Both the position numbers and the translations under genes were made by a program. 61,049 bases of DNA, taken from positions 1-61,049 of the forward strand of contig JAEWWU010000012.1 in NCBI GenBank assembly GCA_023396255.1. Direction: 5' to 3'. The notes under the pieces are model-generated. The model saw only the letters and a list, made by a program, of their open reading frames with translations, was not told the origin of the DNA and searched no databases. Below, one piece after another: positions 60,985 through 61,049 of the stretch (the stretch's first letter is position 1; the number at the start of each line of letters is the position of its first letter). This DNA comes from Bacteroidota bacterium (GTDB taxonomy: Bacteria > Bacteroidota > Bacteroidia > Bacteroidales > Porphyromonadaceae).

Positions 60985-61035
60985 ACACCCAGTTTTGCAC
61001 CCAAGAATGTAAAGTCGGGTGTTTTTGTTTTATTT
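60985..61035 (+). terminator. Hairpin with T-run after tRNA-Ser
   Basis: AACACCC and GGGTGTT pair across a loop that contains TTTTGCACCC, followed by TTTGTTTT. It is probably the tRNA terminator, and the CACCC copies may also be integrase arm sites. Confidence 0.5.
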
Positions 61036-61049
61036 AAGATAATACAACC

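Noticed and set aside
1..61049. CRISPR arrays
   Set aside because: No regularly spaced direct repeats were seen; the R1-R4 copies are dispersed, not arrayed.

Overview
The window is about 61 kb of a Bacteroidales chromosome and is most like Porphyromonas. The evidence is a complete type IX secretion core in the P. gingivalis gene order (porP-porK-porL-porM-porN), promoters of the Bacteroidetes kind (TTG, about 19-20 bases, then TAnnTTTG), weak or absent Shine-Dalgarno sequences, and Bacteroidetes forms of NusB, Rho, Lnb and the DUF349 protein. Most of it is ordinary core genome.

Layout. 1-1000: the 3' end of an IS481-type insertion sequence, then a stub of a tyrosine integrase. 1-5.2 kb: dnaE and trxA. 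5.6-18.7 kb, minus strand: efp, yicC, secA, a degenerate alkaline-phosphatase-superfamily protein, lnb, dnaJ, grpE, truA, topA. 19-21.8 kb, minus strand: an ABC-2 exporter pair and a small HsdR-N-type nuclease-fold protein. 21.9-31.5 kb, plus strand: amn, holA, a radical SAM protein, a CDF transporter, nusB, rho, rplY, pth and an S4 protein. 31.6-36.6 kb: a methionine operon (metY-metX-thrA) behind a Met-rich leader peptide and an intrinsic terminator. 36.9 kb: tRNA-Phe. 37.4-42 kb: an ECF sigma factor, an ABC-F ATPase and a DUF349 protein. 42.2-49.8 kb, minus strand: two chromate-transporter halves and the T9SS operon. 50-57.4 kb, minus strand: a DUF2795 protein, a cobalamin adenosyltransferase, a methyltransferase-like protein, yebC, pheT, an MscS channel and lrgBA. 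57.9-60.4 kb, plus strand: greA, a HIT protein and an HtrA protease. The window ends at tRNA-Ser(UGA).

Three signals stand out. First, the tetranucleotide CATG is almost absent from the core genome (one site found by eye in about 56 kb), yet it occurs ten times in the 4.7-kb met operon and twice in the IS fragment. The met operon therefore looks acquired, in a host that has long selected against CATG. Second, the met operon has a classic attenuator layout: a 28-codon leader peptide with 7 Met codons, a strong terminator, and a competing pairing that would be freed by a ribosome stalled on the Met run. This appears to be leader-peptide control of methionine synthesis in a Bacteroidetes. Third, a family of intergenic repeats of about 190 bp (two near-full copies and two partial ones) carries GGGAAYTA modules that can fold into mutually exclusive hairpins.

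Genes that work together: MetX, MetY and ThrA make homocysteine from aspartate. GrpE, DnaJ, Lnb and SecA form a chaperone, export and lipoprotein-maturation block. NusB, Rho and GreA act in transcription elongation and termination. EF-P and YebC are both translation-associated factors.
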